Assembly (NCBI RefSeq): GCF_024741815.1
Contig: NZ_CP102951.1
Coordinates: forward strand, 372,001-436,000
Origin: Pseudomonas sp. LS1212
GTDB lineage: Bacteria > Pseudomonadota > Gammaproteobacteria > Pseudomonadales > Pseudomonadaceae
Direction of reading: 5' to 3'
Length of the DNA: 64,000 nt
This document shows positions 16,320-24,792 of this stretch, one piece after another (the stretch's first letter is position 1; each line of letters begins with the position of its first letter). The position numbers and the translations under genes were made by a program. The notes beneath the pieces are model-generated. The model was not told the DNA's origin. It saw only the letters and a list, made by a program, of their open reading frames with translations, and ran no database searches.

Positions 16320-18539
16320 TCAATAAAGATCCACAGGATCCACATCCAGCGACCAGCGCACCTGACGGCCACTGGGCATTTGCTCCAGTTGCAGCAGCCA
16401 GGCACTGAGCAAACGGTGCAAAGGCGCACGAGCGTTAGCCTGCAGCAGCAGTTGCGCCCGGTAACGGCCGGCACGACGCTCCATGGGGGCCGGCACCGGG
16501 CCGAGCAGTTCGATACCGCCCAGGTTCAGTTCCGCCAGCAAGCGTTCGGCTTCACTGCAGGCTTCATCCAGGAAGCCTTCGGCTTGCCCGGGCTTGTGCG
16601 CTTCGGCGCGTAGCAATGCCAGGTGGGCGAAGGGCGGCAGGCCGGCGGCACGGCGTTCGCTCAGGGCCTGGTCGGCAAAGGCGAAATAGCCCTGCTCGGT
16701 CAATTGCACCAGCAGCGGATGGTCGGCCAGGTGCGTCTGGATGATCACCTTGCCGGGCTCTTCGGCGCGCCCGGCGCGCCCGGCGACCTGGACAATCAGC
16801 TGCGCCATGCGCTCGCTGGCGCGGAAGTCTCCGGAAAACAGCCCGCCGTCGGCATCCAGAATCGACACCAGGGTCACCCTCGGAAAGTGATGGCCCTTGG
16901 CGAGCATCTGGGTGCCGACCAGGATGCACGGCTGGCCGCGCTGGATGGTCGCAAACAGTTGGTTCATCGCGTCCTTGCGCGAGGTGCTGTCGCGATCGAC
17001 CCGCAACACCGGATAGTCCGGGAACAGAATGCTCAAGCGTTCTTCGGCGCGCTCGGTGCCGGCGCCGACCGGGCGCAGGTCGACCTTGGCGCATTGCGGG
17101 CACTGCCGGGGCACGCGCTCGACATACCCGCAATGATGGCAGCGCAGCTCGCCGGAACGCTGGTGTACGGTCATGCGTGCATCGCAGCGCGAGCATTCCG
17201 AGAGCCAGCCACAGTCGTGGCAGAGCAGGGTCGGGGCGAAGCCGCGACGATTGAGAAACACCAATACTTGTTGGCCGGCGGCGAGAGTCTGGCCGATGGC
17301 TTGCTGCATCGGGCCGCTGATGCCGCTGTCCAGTGGCCGGCTTTTCACGTCCAGGCGCAGGAAGCGGGGTTGCTGGGCACCACCGGCCCGATGATTGAGA
17401 CGCAGCAGGCCATATCGACCGTTATGGGCGTTATGCAGGCTTTCCAGCGACGGCGTGGCCGAGCCGAGCAGAATCGGGATGTTTTCCTGCCGGGCACGGA
17501 CAAGGGCCAGGTCGCGGGCGTGATAGCGCAGGCCCTCTTGCTGTTTATAGGAGCCGTCGTGCTCCTCGTCGATGATGATCAGGCCCGGGTTCTTCATCGG
17601 GGTGAACAGGGCCGAACGCGTGCCGATGATGATGTCGGCCTCGCCGTCGCGGGCTGCCAGCCAGGCCTCGAGGCGCTCGCGATCATTGACCGCCGAGTGC
17701 AGCAGCGCGATCCGCGCGTTGAAACGTTGCTCGAAACGGGCCAGGGTCTGTGGCCCCAGGTTGATCTCGGGAATCAGGATCAGCGCCTGCTTGCCGGCTT
17801 CCAGGGTCTCGCGGATCAGCTGTAGATAAACCTCGGTCTTGCCGCTGCCGGTCACCCCGGCCAGCAGGAACGCATGGAAGCTTCCGAACCCGGCCTGCAC
17901 GGCATTGAAAGCGGCCTTTTGCTCATCGTTGAGGGGCAGTTCCGGCTGGGCCAGCCAGTGCTCGTGGCGCTCGCTCGGGGCGTGGCGGCGGACTTCGACT
18001 TGAACCAGCTCCTTGGCCAGAAGCAAATCGAGGCTGTCCTTGCTGAGCATCAACTTGCCGAGCAGCTGGTGGGCAACCCCGTGCGGATGTTGTGCCAGCG
18101 TCGCCAGGGCTTCGCGTTGTCGCGGGGCGCGGCTGATGCGCGGGTCGTCGAGGCGGGCGCCGGGGCTGATTTGCCAGAACCTTTCCTGGCGGGCCTCGGC
18201 CGGATCGCCCTGGCGCAGCAATACCGGCAGCGCCCAGCTCAGGGTGTCGCCCAGGCTGTGCTGGTAATACTGGGCTGTCCACAGGCACAGTTTGAACAGT
18301 GCCGGGGGCAGTGGCGAGACGGGATCGAGCAGGGCGATGGCAGGTTTGAGTTTTTCCGCCGGCACTTCGCTGCGGTCGGTGATTTCGATGAGGATGCCGA
18401 TCATCTCGCGGCGCCCGAACGGAACACGCAAACGCATGCCCGGGGTCAGCGCGGAGCGCGCCATGCCGGCCGGTGCCCGGTAGTCGAACAGGCGTCGCAG
18501 CGGCGAGGGTAGGGCGAGGCGCAGAATGACGTCGGGCAC
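16320..18539 (-). CDS. priA: Primosomal protein N' (replication restart helicase PriA)
   Basis: PriA is the 3'-5' superfamily 2 helicase that reloads the replisome at collapsed forks. The N-terminal 3'DNA-binding domain is PDVILRLALPSPLRRLFDYRAP. Walker A is GVTGSGKTEVYLQ, the DEAH-type box is IIIDEEHDGSYKQ, and zinc-binding cysteine pairs follow (CHDCGWLSECSRCD ... CHHCGYVERVPRQCPQC). I used the GTG at 18539 (739 residues), which fits the usual PriA N-terminus; an ATG at 18554 would add five residues. Neither has a good ribosome-binding site. It is divergent from rpmE. Confidence 0.95.
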   Translation of the reverse strand: MPDVILRLALPSPLRRLFDYRAPAGMARSALTPGMRLRVPFGRREMIGILIEITDRSEVPAEKLKPAIALLDPVSPLPPALFKLCLWTAQYYQHSLGDTLSWALPVLLRQGDPAEARQERFWQISPGARLDDPRISRAPRQREALATLAQHPHGVAHQLLGKLMLSKDSLDLLLAKELVQVEVRRHAPSERHEHWLAQPELPLNDEQKAAFNAVQAGFGSFHAFLLAGVTGSGKTEVYLQLIRETLEAGKQALILIPEINLGPQTLARFEQRFNARIALLHSAVNDRERLEAWLAARDGEADIIIGTRSALFTPMKNPGLIIIDEEHDGSYKQQEGLRYHARDLALVRARQENIPILLGSATPSLESLHNAHNGRYGLLRLNHRAGGAQQPRFLRLDVKSRPLDSGISGPMQQAIGQTLAAGQQVLVFLNRRGFAPTLLCHDCGWLSECSRCDARMTVHQRSGELRCHHCGYVERVPRQCPQCAKVDLRPVGAGTERAEERLSILFPDYPVLRVDRDSTSRKDAMNQLFATIQRGQPCILVGTQMLAKGHHFPRVTLVSILDADGGLFSGDFRASERMAQLIVQVAGRAGRAEEPGKVIIQTHLADHPLLVQLTEQGYFAFADQALSERRAAGLPPFAHLALLRAEAHKPGQAEGFLDEACSEAERLLAELNLGGIELLGPVPAPMERRAGRYRAQLLLQANARAPLHRLLSAWLLQLEQMPSGRQVRWSLDVDPVDLY

Positions 18540-18610
18540 GCGGGAGGATCTCATTGGGCGGACGGTAAAGAAGGGCCGGAGCCTAGCAGACGGTCGGTTT
18601 AAGGGACAGC

Positions 18611-18638
18611 TTGCGTCATTGACACGGTCTGGTAGAAT
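18611..18638 (+). promoter_or_regulatory. Probable sigma-70 promoter of rpmE
   Basis: TTGCGT (18611-18616) and TAGAAT (18633-18638), 16 bases apart, sit about 70 bases upstream of rpmE. A better -35 hexamer, TTGACA, is at 18619-18624 but is too close to that -10. The position fits ribosomal-protein expression. Confidence 0.5.
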
Positions 18639-18708
18639 TCGCGCCTTAATTTCGTGCGGTATTCAACAATAGTGTTGGGTGGCGGCACGCTAGCCTGAGG
18701 AAGACACC

Positions 18709-18927
18709 ATGAAAACCGATATCCATCCAGAATACCCAGCAGTTGCTGTAGTTTGCAGCTGCGGCAACAAGTTCGAAACTCGTTCGACCTATGGCAAGCA
18801 ACTGGCGATCGACGTTTGCAACGAGTGCCACCCGTTCTACACCGGCAAGCAGAAGACTCTGGACACCGGTGGTCGCGTTCAGAGGTTCGCCGATCGTTTC
18901 GGTGCTTTCGGTGCGAAAAAGGCCTGA
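18709..18927 (+). CDS. rpmE: 50S ribosomal protein L31 (zinc-binding form)
   Basis: L31 bridges the large and small subunits. The 72-residue product is the C+ (zinc-binding) type: Cys16 and Cys18 in VVCSCGNKF, and Cys37 and Cys40 in VCNECHPFYTG. Pseudomonads often carry a second, zinc-free paralogue induced by zinc starvation, but none is in this window. The end is the usual basic tail FGAFGAKKA. Its terminator appears to lie inside the start of the next gene. Confidence 0.97.
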   Translation: MKTDIHPEYPAVAVVCSCGNKFETRSTYGKQLAIDVCNECHPFYTGKQKTLDTGGRVQRFADRFGAFGAKKA

Positions 18928-18968
18928 GGCCGATCGCTCTGGAAAGCCGCTGCGGCTTCTCTGCGCTG

Positions 18969-19751
18969 ATGAAAAAGGCGTCCCTTGCGGGCGCTTTTTT
19001 TGTGTCCGCGATTTGGCTGGCGCCCACGCAGGCATTCTGTACGGCCCCGGGCGGCCTGCAGGCGGCGCAGGTGCGCGAGGTGGTCGACGGCGATACCGTG
19101 CGCTTGCAGGACGGGCGCAGTGTGCGCCTGATCGGTGTCAATGCCCCTGAAATCGGCCGCAAGGGGCGCCCCACCGAACCCTTCGCCGATGCGGCGCGCA
19201 AGCGCTTGCAGGCTTTGGTGGACGAGAGTGATGGGCGCGTCGGGCTGCTTGCCGGTGAGCAGGGTCGTGATCATTACGGTCGCACCCTGGCCCACGCTTT
19301 TGGTGTTCGGGGCAATAATTTCGAGGCGCAATTGCTCGCCGAGGGGCTTGGCTATCTGGTGGCTGTGGCGCCAAATGTGGCGCTGGTCGATTGCCAGCAG
19401 CAGGCTGAGCTGGCTGCGCGCCAGGGCCGATTGGGCCTCTGGCGGCAGTCTCCGGTGGTCGGCGCGGACACCTTGAACCGATCGGGATTTGCGCTGATCA
19501 GCGGCCGAGTCAGTGCGATCGAGCGTAATCGTGGTGGTATCTGGATCGAACTGGGCACTTCGGTGGTGCTCCATGTGTCGCCGAAGTTACAAAAATCGTT
19601 TCCGTCATCGTCGTTCGACGGGCTCAACGGGCAGCAGGTAGTAGCGCGTGGCTGGGTTATCGATCGATCCCGGCGCGGCGGACTGAAGCCCGGCCAGGCA
19701 CGCTGGATGTTGCCCCTGACCGCCCCGGCCATGCTTGAGCGAATCGACTGA
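18969..19751 (+). CDS. Secreted thermonuclease-like (SNase) protein
   Basis: This is a 260-residue protein with an N-terminal signal peptide (MKKASLAGAFFVSAIWLAPTQAF) and a staphylococcal-nuclease domain: VREVVDGDTVRLQDG, then VRLIGVNAPEIGRKG with the catalytic Arg and Glu, and RDHYGRTLAHAF with the second Arg. A C-terminal OB-like region follows (SGRVSAIERNRGGIWIELG). It would act on nucleic acid in the periplasm or outside. There is no good ribosome-binding site before the ATG at 18969, and the rpmE terminator hairpin overlaps its first codons, so expression is probably low or conditional. Confidence 0.86.
   Translation: MKKASLAGAFFVSAIWLAPTQAFCTAPGGLQAAQVREVVDGDTVRLQDGRSVRLIGVNAPEIGRKGRPTEPFADAARKRLQALVDESDGRVGLLAGEQGRDHYGRTLAHAFGVRGNNFEAQLLAEGLGYLVAVAPNVALVDCQQQAELAARQGRLGLWRQSPVVGADTLNRSGFALISGRVSAIERNRGGIWIELGTSVVLHVSPKLQKSFPSSSFDGLNGQQVVARGWVIDRSRRGGLKPGQARWMLPLTAPAMLERID
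18970..19004 (+). terminator. rpmE terminator embedded in the next gene's 5' end
   Basis: AAAAAGGCG-T-CCC, loop TTGC, GGG-CGC-TTTTTTT forms a GC-rich stem with one bulged T, followed by seven T. It begins at the second base of the following gene's start codon, within the codons for KKASLAGAFF. As it is the first U-rich hairpin after rpmE, it is the likely rpmE terminator. Confidence 0.75.
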
Positions 19752-19931
19752 ATAAAAATTGTAGACATTTTTTGGCTAGATTGTGAACAGTAAGGCCCTT
19801 GCTGGCTGCGGCTCTTGGCAAAAAGTCGTAGGCTAAAGCGCTTGACACAAGTGACCGAGCAGTCTTGTCGGGCCATTGCATCTTGCGTATCCTCGGCGGT
19901 CCGTCAGAACAGTAAAAGCGGAATGCCCTCC

Positions 19932-21200
19932 ATGTCAGATTTGAAAACCGCCGCTCTCGAATACCATGCTCAGCCTCGTCCGGGGAAACTGAGCGTCGAG
20001 CTCACCAAACCTACCGCTACTGCACGCGACCTGTCGCTGGCTTACAGCCCGGGCGTAGCCGAACCTGTGCGCGAAATCGCTCGCGACGCGGAACTGGCCT
20101 ACAAATACACCGGCAAGGGCAACCTGGTAGCAGTGATTTCGGACGGTACCGCGATTCTAGGCCTGGGTAACCTGGGCCCGCTGGCCTCCAAGCCTGTCAT
20201 GGAAGGCAAGGGTGTTCTGTTCAAGCGTTTCGCAGGTATCGACGTGTTCGACATCGAAGTCGACTCGGAAAGCCCGCAGGCATTCATCGATACCGTCAAG
20301 CGCATCTCCATCACCTTCGGCGGCATCAACCTGGAAGACATCAAGGCACCCGAGTGCTTCGAGATCGAACGTGCCCTGATCGAGCAGTGCGATATTCCGG
20401 TATTCCACGATGACCAGCACGGCACGGCGATCGTGACCGCGGCCGGCATGATCAATGCCCTGGAAATCGCTGGCAAAACCCTCGAAGGGGCGAAAATCGT
20501 TTGCCTGGGCGCTGGCGCTGCTGCGATCTCCTGCATGAAGCTGCTGGTGAGCATGGGTGCGCAGATCGAGAACATCTTCATGGTTGACCGTACTGGCGTG
20601 ATCCACGCTGGCCGTGACGACCTGAACCAGTACAAGGCCGTGTTCGCGCATGCCACCGACAAGCGCACCCTGGCCGAAGCCCTGGACGGCGCCGACGTAT
20701 TCGTCGGCCTGTCGGGTCCGAACCTGCTCAGCGCAGAAAACCTGCAGCGCATGGCGCCGAACCCGATCGTGTTCGCCTGCTCCAACCCGGATCCGGAAAT
20801 CTCCCCTGAGCTGGCTCACGCCACTCGCGACGACGTGATCATGGCCACCGGTCGTTCCGACTACCCGAACCAGGTCAACAACGTACTGGGCTTCCCGTTC
20901 ATCTTCCGTGGTGCCCTGGACGTTCGTGCCAAGCGCATCAATGAAGAAATGAAGATCGCCGCGGCCAACGCCCTGCGTGAACTGGCCAAGCTGCCAGTGC
21001 CTAAGGAAGTCTGCGATGCCTACGGCGGCATCTCCCTGGAATTCGGCCGTGAGTACATCATTCCGAAACCAATGGATGCCCGTCTGATCACCGTGATTTC
21101 CGATGCCGTGGCCAAGGCCGCAATCGAGACCGGCGTGGCAACCCTGCCGTATCCGAAGAACTACCCGCTCAAAAGCGTGGATGACGTGTTCAACGGCTAA
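19932..21200 (+). CDS. maeB: NADP-type malic enzyme, short form
   Basis: It oxidatively decarboxylates malate to pyruvate with NAD(P)+, supplying reducing power and pyruvate for gluconeogenic growth. The 422-residue protein begins MSDLKTAALEYHAQPRPGKL and has the family motifs YSPGVAEPV, FHDDQHGTAIVTAAG and the dinucleotide loop VCLGAGAAAISCMKLL. It lacks the C-terminal phosphotransacetylase domain of the roughly 760-residue enterobacterial MaeB, as in other pseudomonads. I preferred the ATG at 19932; one at 19923 is also possible. The 180-base upstream gap contains no clear promoter that I would commit to. Confidence 0.93.
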   Translation: MSDLKTAALEYHAQPRPGKLSVELTKPTATARDLSLAYSPGVAEPVREIARDAELAYKYTGKGNLVAVISDGTAILGLGNLGPLASKPVMEGKGVLFKRFAGIDVFDIEVDSESPQAFIDTVKRISITFGGINLEDIKAPECFEIERALIEQCDIPVFHDDQHGTAIVTAAGMINALEIAGKTLEGAKIVCLGAGAAAISCMKLLVSMGAQIENIFMVDRTGVIHAGRDDLNQYKAVFAHATDKRTLAEALDGADVFVGLSGPNLLSAENLQRMAPNPIVFACSNPDPEISPELAHATRDDVIMATGRSDYPNQVNNVLGFPFIFRGALDVRAKRINEEMKIAAANALRELAKLPVPKEVCDAYGGISLEFGREYIIPKPMDARLITVISDAVAKAAIETGVATLPYPKNYPLKSVDDVFNG

Positions 21201-21220
21201 GCCGTTGTAGCGCTTCAAAC

Positions 21221-21258
21221 AAAAAGCCCCGGCTCGTGAGAGTCGGGGCTTTTTGTTT
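21221..21258. terminator. Strong terminator after maeB (bidirectional)
   Basis: The stem AAAAAGCCCCG / CGGGGCTTTTT (21221-21231 and 21244-21254) is flanked by A-rich and T-rich tracts. It can stop both maeB and, from the other side, the AsmA-like gene. Confidence 0.9.
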
Positions 21259-21272
21259 GTGGTTGATCTGAA

Positions 21273-21303
21273 GGCCCTCATCGCTGGCAAGCCAGCCACA
21301 AGG
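21273..21303. repeat. Single REP unit
   Basis: One unit, GGCCCTCATCGCTGGCAAGC plus CAGCCACAAGG, has the GCTGGC...GCCAGC core but no inverted partner nearby. It lies between the maeB terminator and the 3' end of the AsmA-like gene. Confidence 0.75.
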
Positions 21304-21325
21304 TTCACCACTGGCTCATGCCTGC

Positions 21326-23398
21326 CTATCTGCTCTTGACCGACTTGGGCGCCTTGCCCGCCTTCATCTGCTCGAGCAACGGGGTGCACTGGTTCGGCTC
21401 GCCCCCGCTGGGCGCGACCAGCGCCAGCAGCCCGGCCGCCGGTGCGACCACCGCGCCAAGGGCCAGCAGACCGGCACCGCGTAAAAGCAACGGCACCGTT
21501 TGCACGCCGGCCTTGGGACTCTTGAAGGGGCCGCGTACATACAACGGCGAGCGCAATGACAACAGCCGAATGCCCTTGGACTCCGGATTGATACTCAGGT
21601 TGAGTTGCTCGGTCGCGAAGTTGGCAGTGCCGTCGATGTAAACGATCGCATTCTCGGTATCGAAGACGAACAGGCGGGTGCTGGCCAGCCCGTTCTTGAA
21701 GCCGAAATCGGCAGCCGCGCAGTTGATCTTCACGTCTTCGTCGCCAAACAGCTTGACCAGTACATAGTTGCCGACATTGAGCCCGGCAATTTCCATCATC
21801 CCGCGACTGATGGCGCCATCGTTTATCAGCATCTTCAAATCCCCGTTGGCGCTACCAAGCAGGGCCGCTACAGAGTTGCCGCGGCCGGTCAGGTCGGCAT
21901 CGCCATTGAGTTGGCCAAAGCTGGACTTCATGGGTTCGAAGCTTGGGAACAACTGCTTGAGCTTGAATTTGCGGGCCGTCAGTCTGGCCCGCCCCTGCAG
22001 CGGCGCAACCCGACCATCGAGGCGTATCTGCGCATCGAGCGTGCCACCGGCCACGCCAAACCGCAGCGGTTCCAGGCCAAGCTGGCCATCATTGAGCAGC
22101 ACATGGGTGTAGAGGTCGGTAAAGGGCAGATCCTCACTGTGAACTATCCGCTTGCCGGTGAACTCCACGTCGGCATCCATCGCTCGCCAGCGCTCGGTGC
22201 GGAACTCCTCGACCGGCAGTACCTTGTTCGCCGGTTGCTTGCTGTCGCCGCCTCGGGCATTTTGCTTGGCATTGGAGTCGGCCCCGATCAGCGGCGCCAG
22301 GTCGGCGAACCGCAGTTGATTGGAAACCAGCGCACCACTGAGCTTTGGCCGTGGCTGGCTGGCGACATAGGCCAGGTTGCCATGGATGTCGCTGGCGCCG
22401 ATCTTGCCGTTGAAATTCTCGTAGCGGTAGGCAGCGCCGCCGGGCTCATTGAGCTTGGCGACCAGGTGGCCGTCGGTGGCATAAGCGGGTGTGTCGGGCA
22501 GGGTTACCCCGGCCAATGGGTAGAGGTTGCCCAGGCTGGTGCCGGACAGCTGCAGACGCAGGTCCAGGGCGCCGAGGTTGCGTGGGTCGGTCAGGGTCCC
22601 GGCGACGATGATGGCGGTGTCGGCAATGCGCATATCGGCTTGCAGGGGAAATGGCTGTGAGGCGTCCTGCAGCGCCAGTAGCCCGCCGATCTTGCCGGTA
22701 CCGGACAACGGCTGGCCTTTGTAGCGCCCCTTTACCTTGAGGGAAAAGGCATAGTCCTGCGGTGTGCTGCCCTGCTCGCCGGCCTTTTTCGCCGCACCAC
22801 TGCCAACGATATCGCTGAAGGGGATCGGCTTGCCCAACGGGTCGATCACGACATCCAGGCGGGTATTGAGCGTCTGGTCATCCAGGGTGACGTGGCCCTT
22901 GTCGAAACCGATGGAGCCGATATCCAGTACCCAGTTCGACGGCTTGGCCTGTTCATCCTTGGGTGCCAGCTCGAAGGTCCAGTTGGCTCGACCATCGGCC
23001 ATGCGCTGCAGGCCGGCACGGGGCTCGATCAGGTCGATACGGGGGATCACCACCTGCTGCAACAGCAGCGGCAAGGGCGCCAGACGAAACTCGACCTGCT
23101 TGAGCCCGACCATCTCCTTGTCCTTGGACCAGTCTGGGTTGCCCAACACAAGGTCCTGGGCAACAAAGTGCGGCCATGGCAGCCAGGCGCGCCAGCCGCC
23201 TTGATTAGGCTCGGGTCGCCACAGCACCTCAAGGTTGCCGTTGATGGCAAACGGTCGATGCAAGGCTTCGGAAACCTTGGCATTGAGGGTTGGCTTGACC
23301 CGATTCCAGTCGAACGTGGCAATGATCACGACCAGAACCGCCAGAAACGTCAGCAGGCTGGCGAAGATTCCAACGAGCGTTTTTGAGGTGCGCGTCAT
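21326..23398 (-). CDS. AsmA-family inner-membrane protein
   Basis: This is a 690-residue protein with a single N-terminal membrane helix (about residues 7-28, TLVGIFASLLTFLAVLVVIIATF) and a long periplasmic beta-rich body. The AsmA signature follows the helix (DWNRVKPTLNAKVSEALHRPFAINGNLEV). Near the C-terminus are GDADLTGRGNSVAALLGSANGDLKMLINDGAI and LSINPESKGIRLLSLRSPLYVRGPF, typical of AsmA/YhjG-like proteins. AsmA-like proteins are thought to move phospholipid between membranes. It ends in a hydrophobic segment and a basic tail. It stands alone, divergent from the small secreted-protein gene. Confidence 0.87.
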   Translation of the reverse strand: MTRTSKTLVGIFASLLTFLAVLVVIIATFDWNRVKPTLNAKVSEALHRPFAINGNLEVLWRPEPNQGGWRAWLPWPHFVAQDLVLGNPDWSKDKEMVGLKQVEFRLAPLPLLLQQVVIPRIDLIEPRAGLQRMADGRANWTFELAPKDEQAKPSNWVLDIGSIGFDKGHVTLDDQTLNTRLDVVIDPLGKPIPFSDIVGSGAAKKAGEQGSTPQDYAFSLKVKGRYKGQPLSGTGKIGGLLALQDASQPFPLQADMRIADTAIIVAGTLTDPRNLGALDLRLQLSGTSLGNLYPLAGVTLPDTPAYATDGHLVAKLNEPGGAAYRYENFNGKIGASDIHGNLAYVASQPRPKLSGALVSNQLRFADLAPLIGADSNAKQNARGGDSKQPANKVLPVEEFRTERWRAMDADVEFTGKRIVHSEDLPFTDLYTHVLLNDGQLGLEPLRFGVAGGTLDAQIRLDGRVAPLQGRARLTARKFKLKQLFPSFEPMKSSFGQLNGDADLTGRGNSVAALLGSANGDLKMLINDGAISRGMMEIAGLNVGNYVLVKLFGDEDVKINCAAADFGFKNGLASTRLFVFDTENAIVYIDGTANFATEQLNLSINPESKGIRLLSLRSPLYVRGPFKSPKAGVQTVPLLLRGAGLLALGAVVAPAAGLLALVAPSGGEPNQCTPLLEQMKAGKAPKSVKSR

Positions 23399-23597
23399 TG
23401 CACGATTCTCCTGAGGACGCCTGTCGGCAAAGGCTGGCAGGGCGGCGCCTCATGGCTGAAAGGCCCGTAATAGAGGCCTTGGCCGTAAACATCATTTCCG
23501 TCGATTGTTACCATTACCCGTATGAACTTCTCTATCTGACACCCAAGAGTAGCATTGGCTCCGTAACCACTTTCCGGCATCACCCAGGAGTCCTCTC

Positions 23598-23870
23598 ATG
23601 AAACGCCAATTGCTGCTCAGCCTGACCCTCTCCCTGCTGGCCGCCAATGCCTTTGCCGTACCCGCTGCCGAGCAGAACATTTCTGCCGAAGCCAAATCCG
23701 GCTCTACCGTCATTTCCCAGCCGCTGGACAGCCTGGCCGAAGGGGGTTCTGACCGTGTACTGCAACGTGACCGCGTCGCTGAAGGTGGCTCCGATCGCCT
23801 GCTTGAGCGCAACCCGGTTGCCGAAGGCGGTTCCGACCGCCTGCTCGAACAAAACCAACGTGTGAGCTGA
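23598..23870 (+). CDS. Small secreted protein with three 14-residue repeats
   Basis: I do not recognise a function. The 90-residue product has a clear signal peptide (MKRQLLLSLTLSLLAANAFA, cut before VPAAE), giving a mature peptide of about 70 residues. Residues 46-87 are three tandem 14-mers, LAEGGSDRVLQRDR, VAEGGSDRLLERNP and VAEGGSDRLLEQNQ. They share (L/V)AEGGSDR(V/L)L and alternate small/acidic and basic residues. There are no cysteines and no membrane segment after the signal. It has its own terminator, so it is a separate transcription unit, with 200 bases to the divergent AsmA-like gene. Confidence 0.85.
   Translation: MKRQLLLSLTLSLLAANAFAVPAAEQNISAEAKSGSTVISQPLDSLAEGGSDRVLQRDRVAEGGSDRLLERNPVAEGGSDRLLEQNQRVS
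23733..23858 (+). repeat. Three in-frame 42-bp tandem repeats
   Basis: Units at 23733-23774, 23775-23816 and 23817-23858 encode the 14-residue repeats of the small secreted protein. The nucleotide copies differ at many third positions while the AEGGSDR core is kept, which suggests selection on the peptide rather than recent duplication. Confidence 0.85.
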
Positions 23871-23889
23871 GGCCTTGCGGCCCTTGGAA

Positions 23890-23920
23890 AAAGCCCGGTG
23901 CCCTGAACCGGGCTTTGTTT
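23890..23920 (+). terminator. Terminator after the repeat protein
   Basis: The stem AAAGCCCGGT / ACCGGGCTTT (23890-23899 and 23907-23916) is followed by GTTTTG. It lies 20 bases past the stop codon. Confidence 0.88.
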
Positions 23921-23995
23921 TGTCTACCGGTTCGACGTCCGTAAAGTCGATTTGCTAGAGTGCACCGCTGTCCCGAATAGAAATCAGCACCCCTC

Positions 23996-24628
23996 ATGCT
24001 TCCCCGCGCCGAACAAAAACAACAAACCCGCCATGCCCTGCTCGATGCTGCCCGTCATCTGATGGAGAGCGGCCGAGGCTTTGGCAGTATCAGCCTGCGC
24101 GAAGTCGCCCGAACCGCCGGGATCGTCCCCACCGGCTTCTACCGCCATTTCGCCGATATGGACCAACTGGGCCTGGCCCTGGTCAGTGAAGTGGGCGAAA
24201 CCTTTCGCGAAACCATTCGGCTGGTACGTCGCAATGAACTTGAGCTCGGCGGCATCACCGATGCCTCGGTGCGGATCTTCCTCGACGTCGTTGCCGCCAA
24301 CCGTACCCAATTCCTGTTTCTGGCACGCGAGCAATACGGGGGTTCCCTGCCCGTTCGCCAGGCGTTGGCCGCCCTGCGCGAAGGCATCAGTTCGGACCTG
24401 GCGGCGGATCTGGCCCAAATGCCCAAGTGGCAACACCTGGACTCGGCGGCGCTGGCCGTCATGGCTGACCTGGTGGTGAAAACCGTGTTCGCCACCCTGC
24501 CCGAACTGATCGACCCACCCGCCGAACCGCTGCCTGCGCATCTCAACCCGCAAGCCAAGATTACTCAGCAACTGCGTTTTATCTTTGTCGGCGCCAAGCA
24601 TTGGCAAGGGCTTGGCAGCCTGGAATGA
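23996..24628 (+). CDS. desT: TetR-family regulator of unsaturated fatty acid genes, DesT-like
   Basis: This is a 210-residue TetR protein of the DesT/FabR type. Its N-terminus (RAEQKQQTRHALLDAARHLM) and recognition region (SLREVARTAGIVPTGFYRHFADMDQLGLALV) are typical of regulators that sense the saturated:unsaturated acyl-CoA ratio. In P. aeruginosa the desT gene is also immediately upstream of ureE, which supports orthology. There the divergent neighbours are a desaturase system (desB and its partner); here the upstream neighbour is the small repeat protein, so any desaturase targets must be elsewhere. A general FabR-like assignment is the alternative. Confidence 0.8.
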   Translation: MLPRAEQKQQTRHALLDAARHLMESGRGFGSISLREVARTAGIVPTGFYRHFADMDQLGLALVSEVGETFRETIRLVRRNELELGGITDASVRIFLDVVAANRTQFLFLAREQYGGSLPVRQALAALREGISSDLAADLAQMPKWQHLDSAALAVMADLVVKTVFATLPELIDPPAEPLPAHLNPQAKITQQLRFIFVGAKHWQGLGSLE

Positions 24629-24630
24629 CA

Positions 24631-24647
24631 TGCACCAGGCTGGCGCA
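24631..24647 (+). promoter_or_regulatory. NtrC-like site upstream of ureE
   Basis: TGCACCA-GGC-TGGCGCA matches the dyad TGCACCA-N3-TGGTGCA with one mismatch. A poorer half site (GCACCAAATGG) follows at 24663-24673. The site is about 120 bases upstream of the predicted sigma-54 start, a normal enhancer distance, and begins right after the desT stop. Confidence 0.6.
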
Positions 24648-24741
24648 TAGCTTTTTCCAAGCGCACCAAATGGCATCAGTTTTGCGCCCTGTTTTCTGAC
24701 GCAGGCACATTTTGTAGGGCATTTCCGAAAGAAGTCTCGAT

Positions 24742-24757
24742 TGGCAAGGCACTTGCT
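24742..24757 (+). promoter_or_regulatory. Sigma-54 promoter of ureEFG
   Basis: TGGCAAG-GCAC-TTGCT keeps the invariant -24 GG and -12 GC with exact spacing and departs from TGGCACG-N4-TTGCW at one position. The predicted start is near 24768, about 25 bases before ureE. With the upstream NtrC-like site this predicts induction under nitrogen limitation. Confidence 0.7.
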
Positions 24758-24792
24758 CTAGCCAAGGCATCGTAGCTGCCGGAAACCTTGCC

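Noticed and set aside
19842..19870. TTGACA before maeB considered as a promoter
   Set aside because: No acceptable -10 hexamer at 16-18 bases; left unannotated.
19932..21200. Malic enzyme considered truncated because it lacks the phosphotransacetylase domain
   Set aside because: The 422-residue short form is normal for pseudomonads, and a strong terminator follows the stop.
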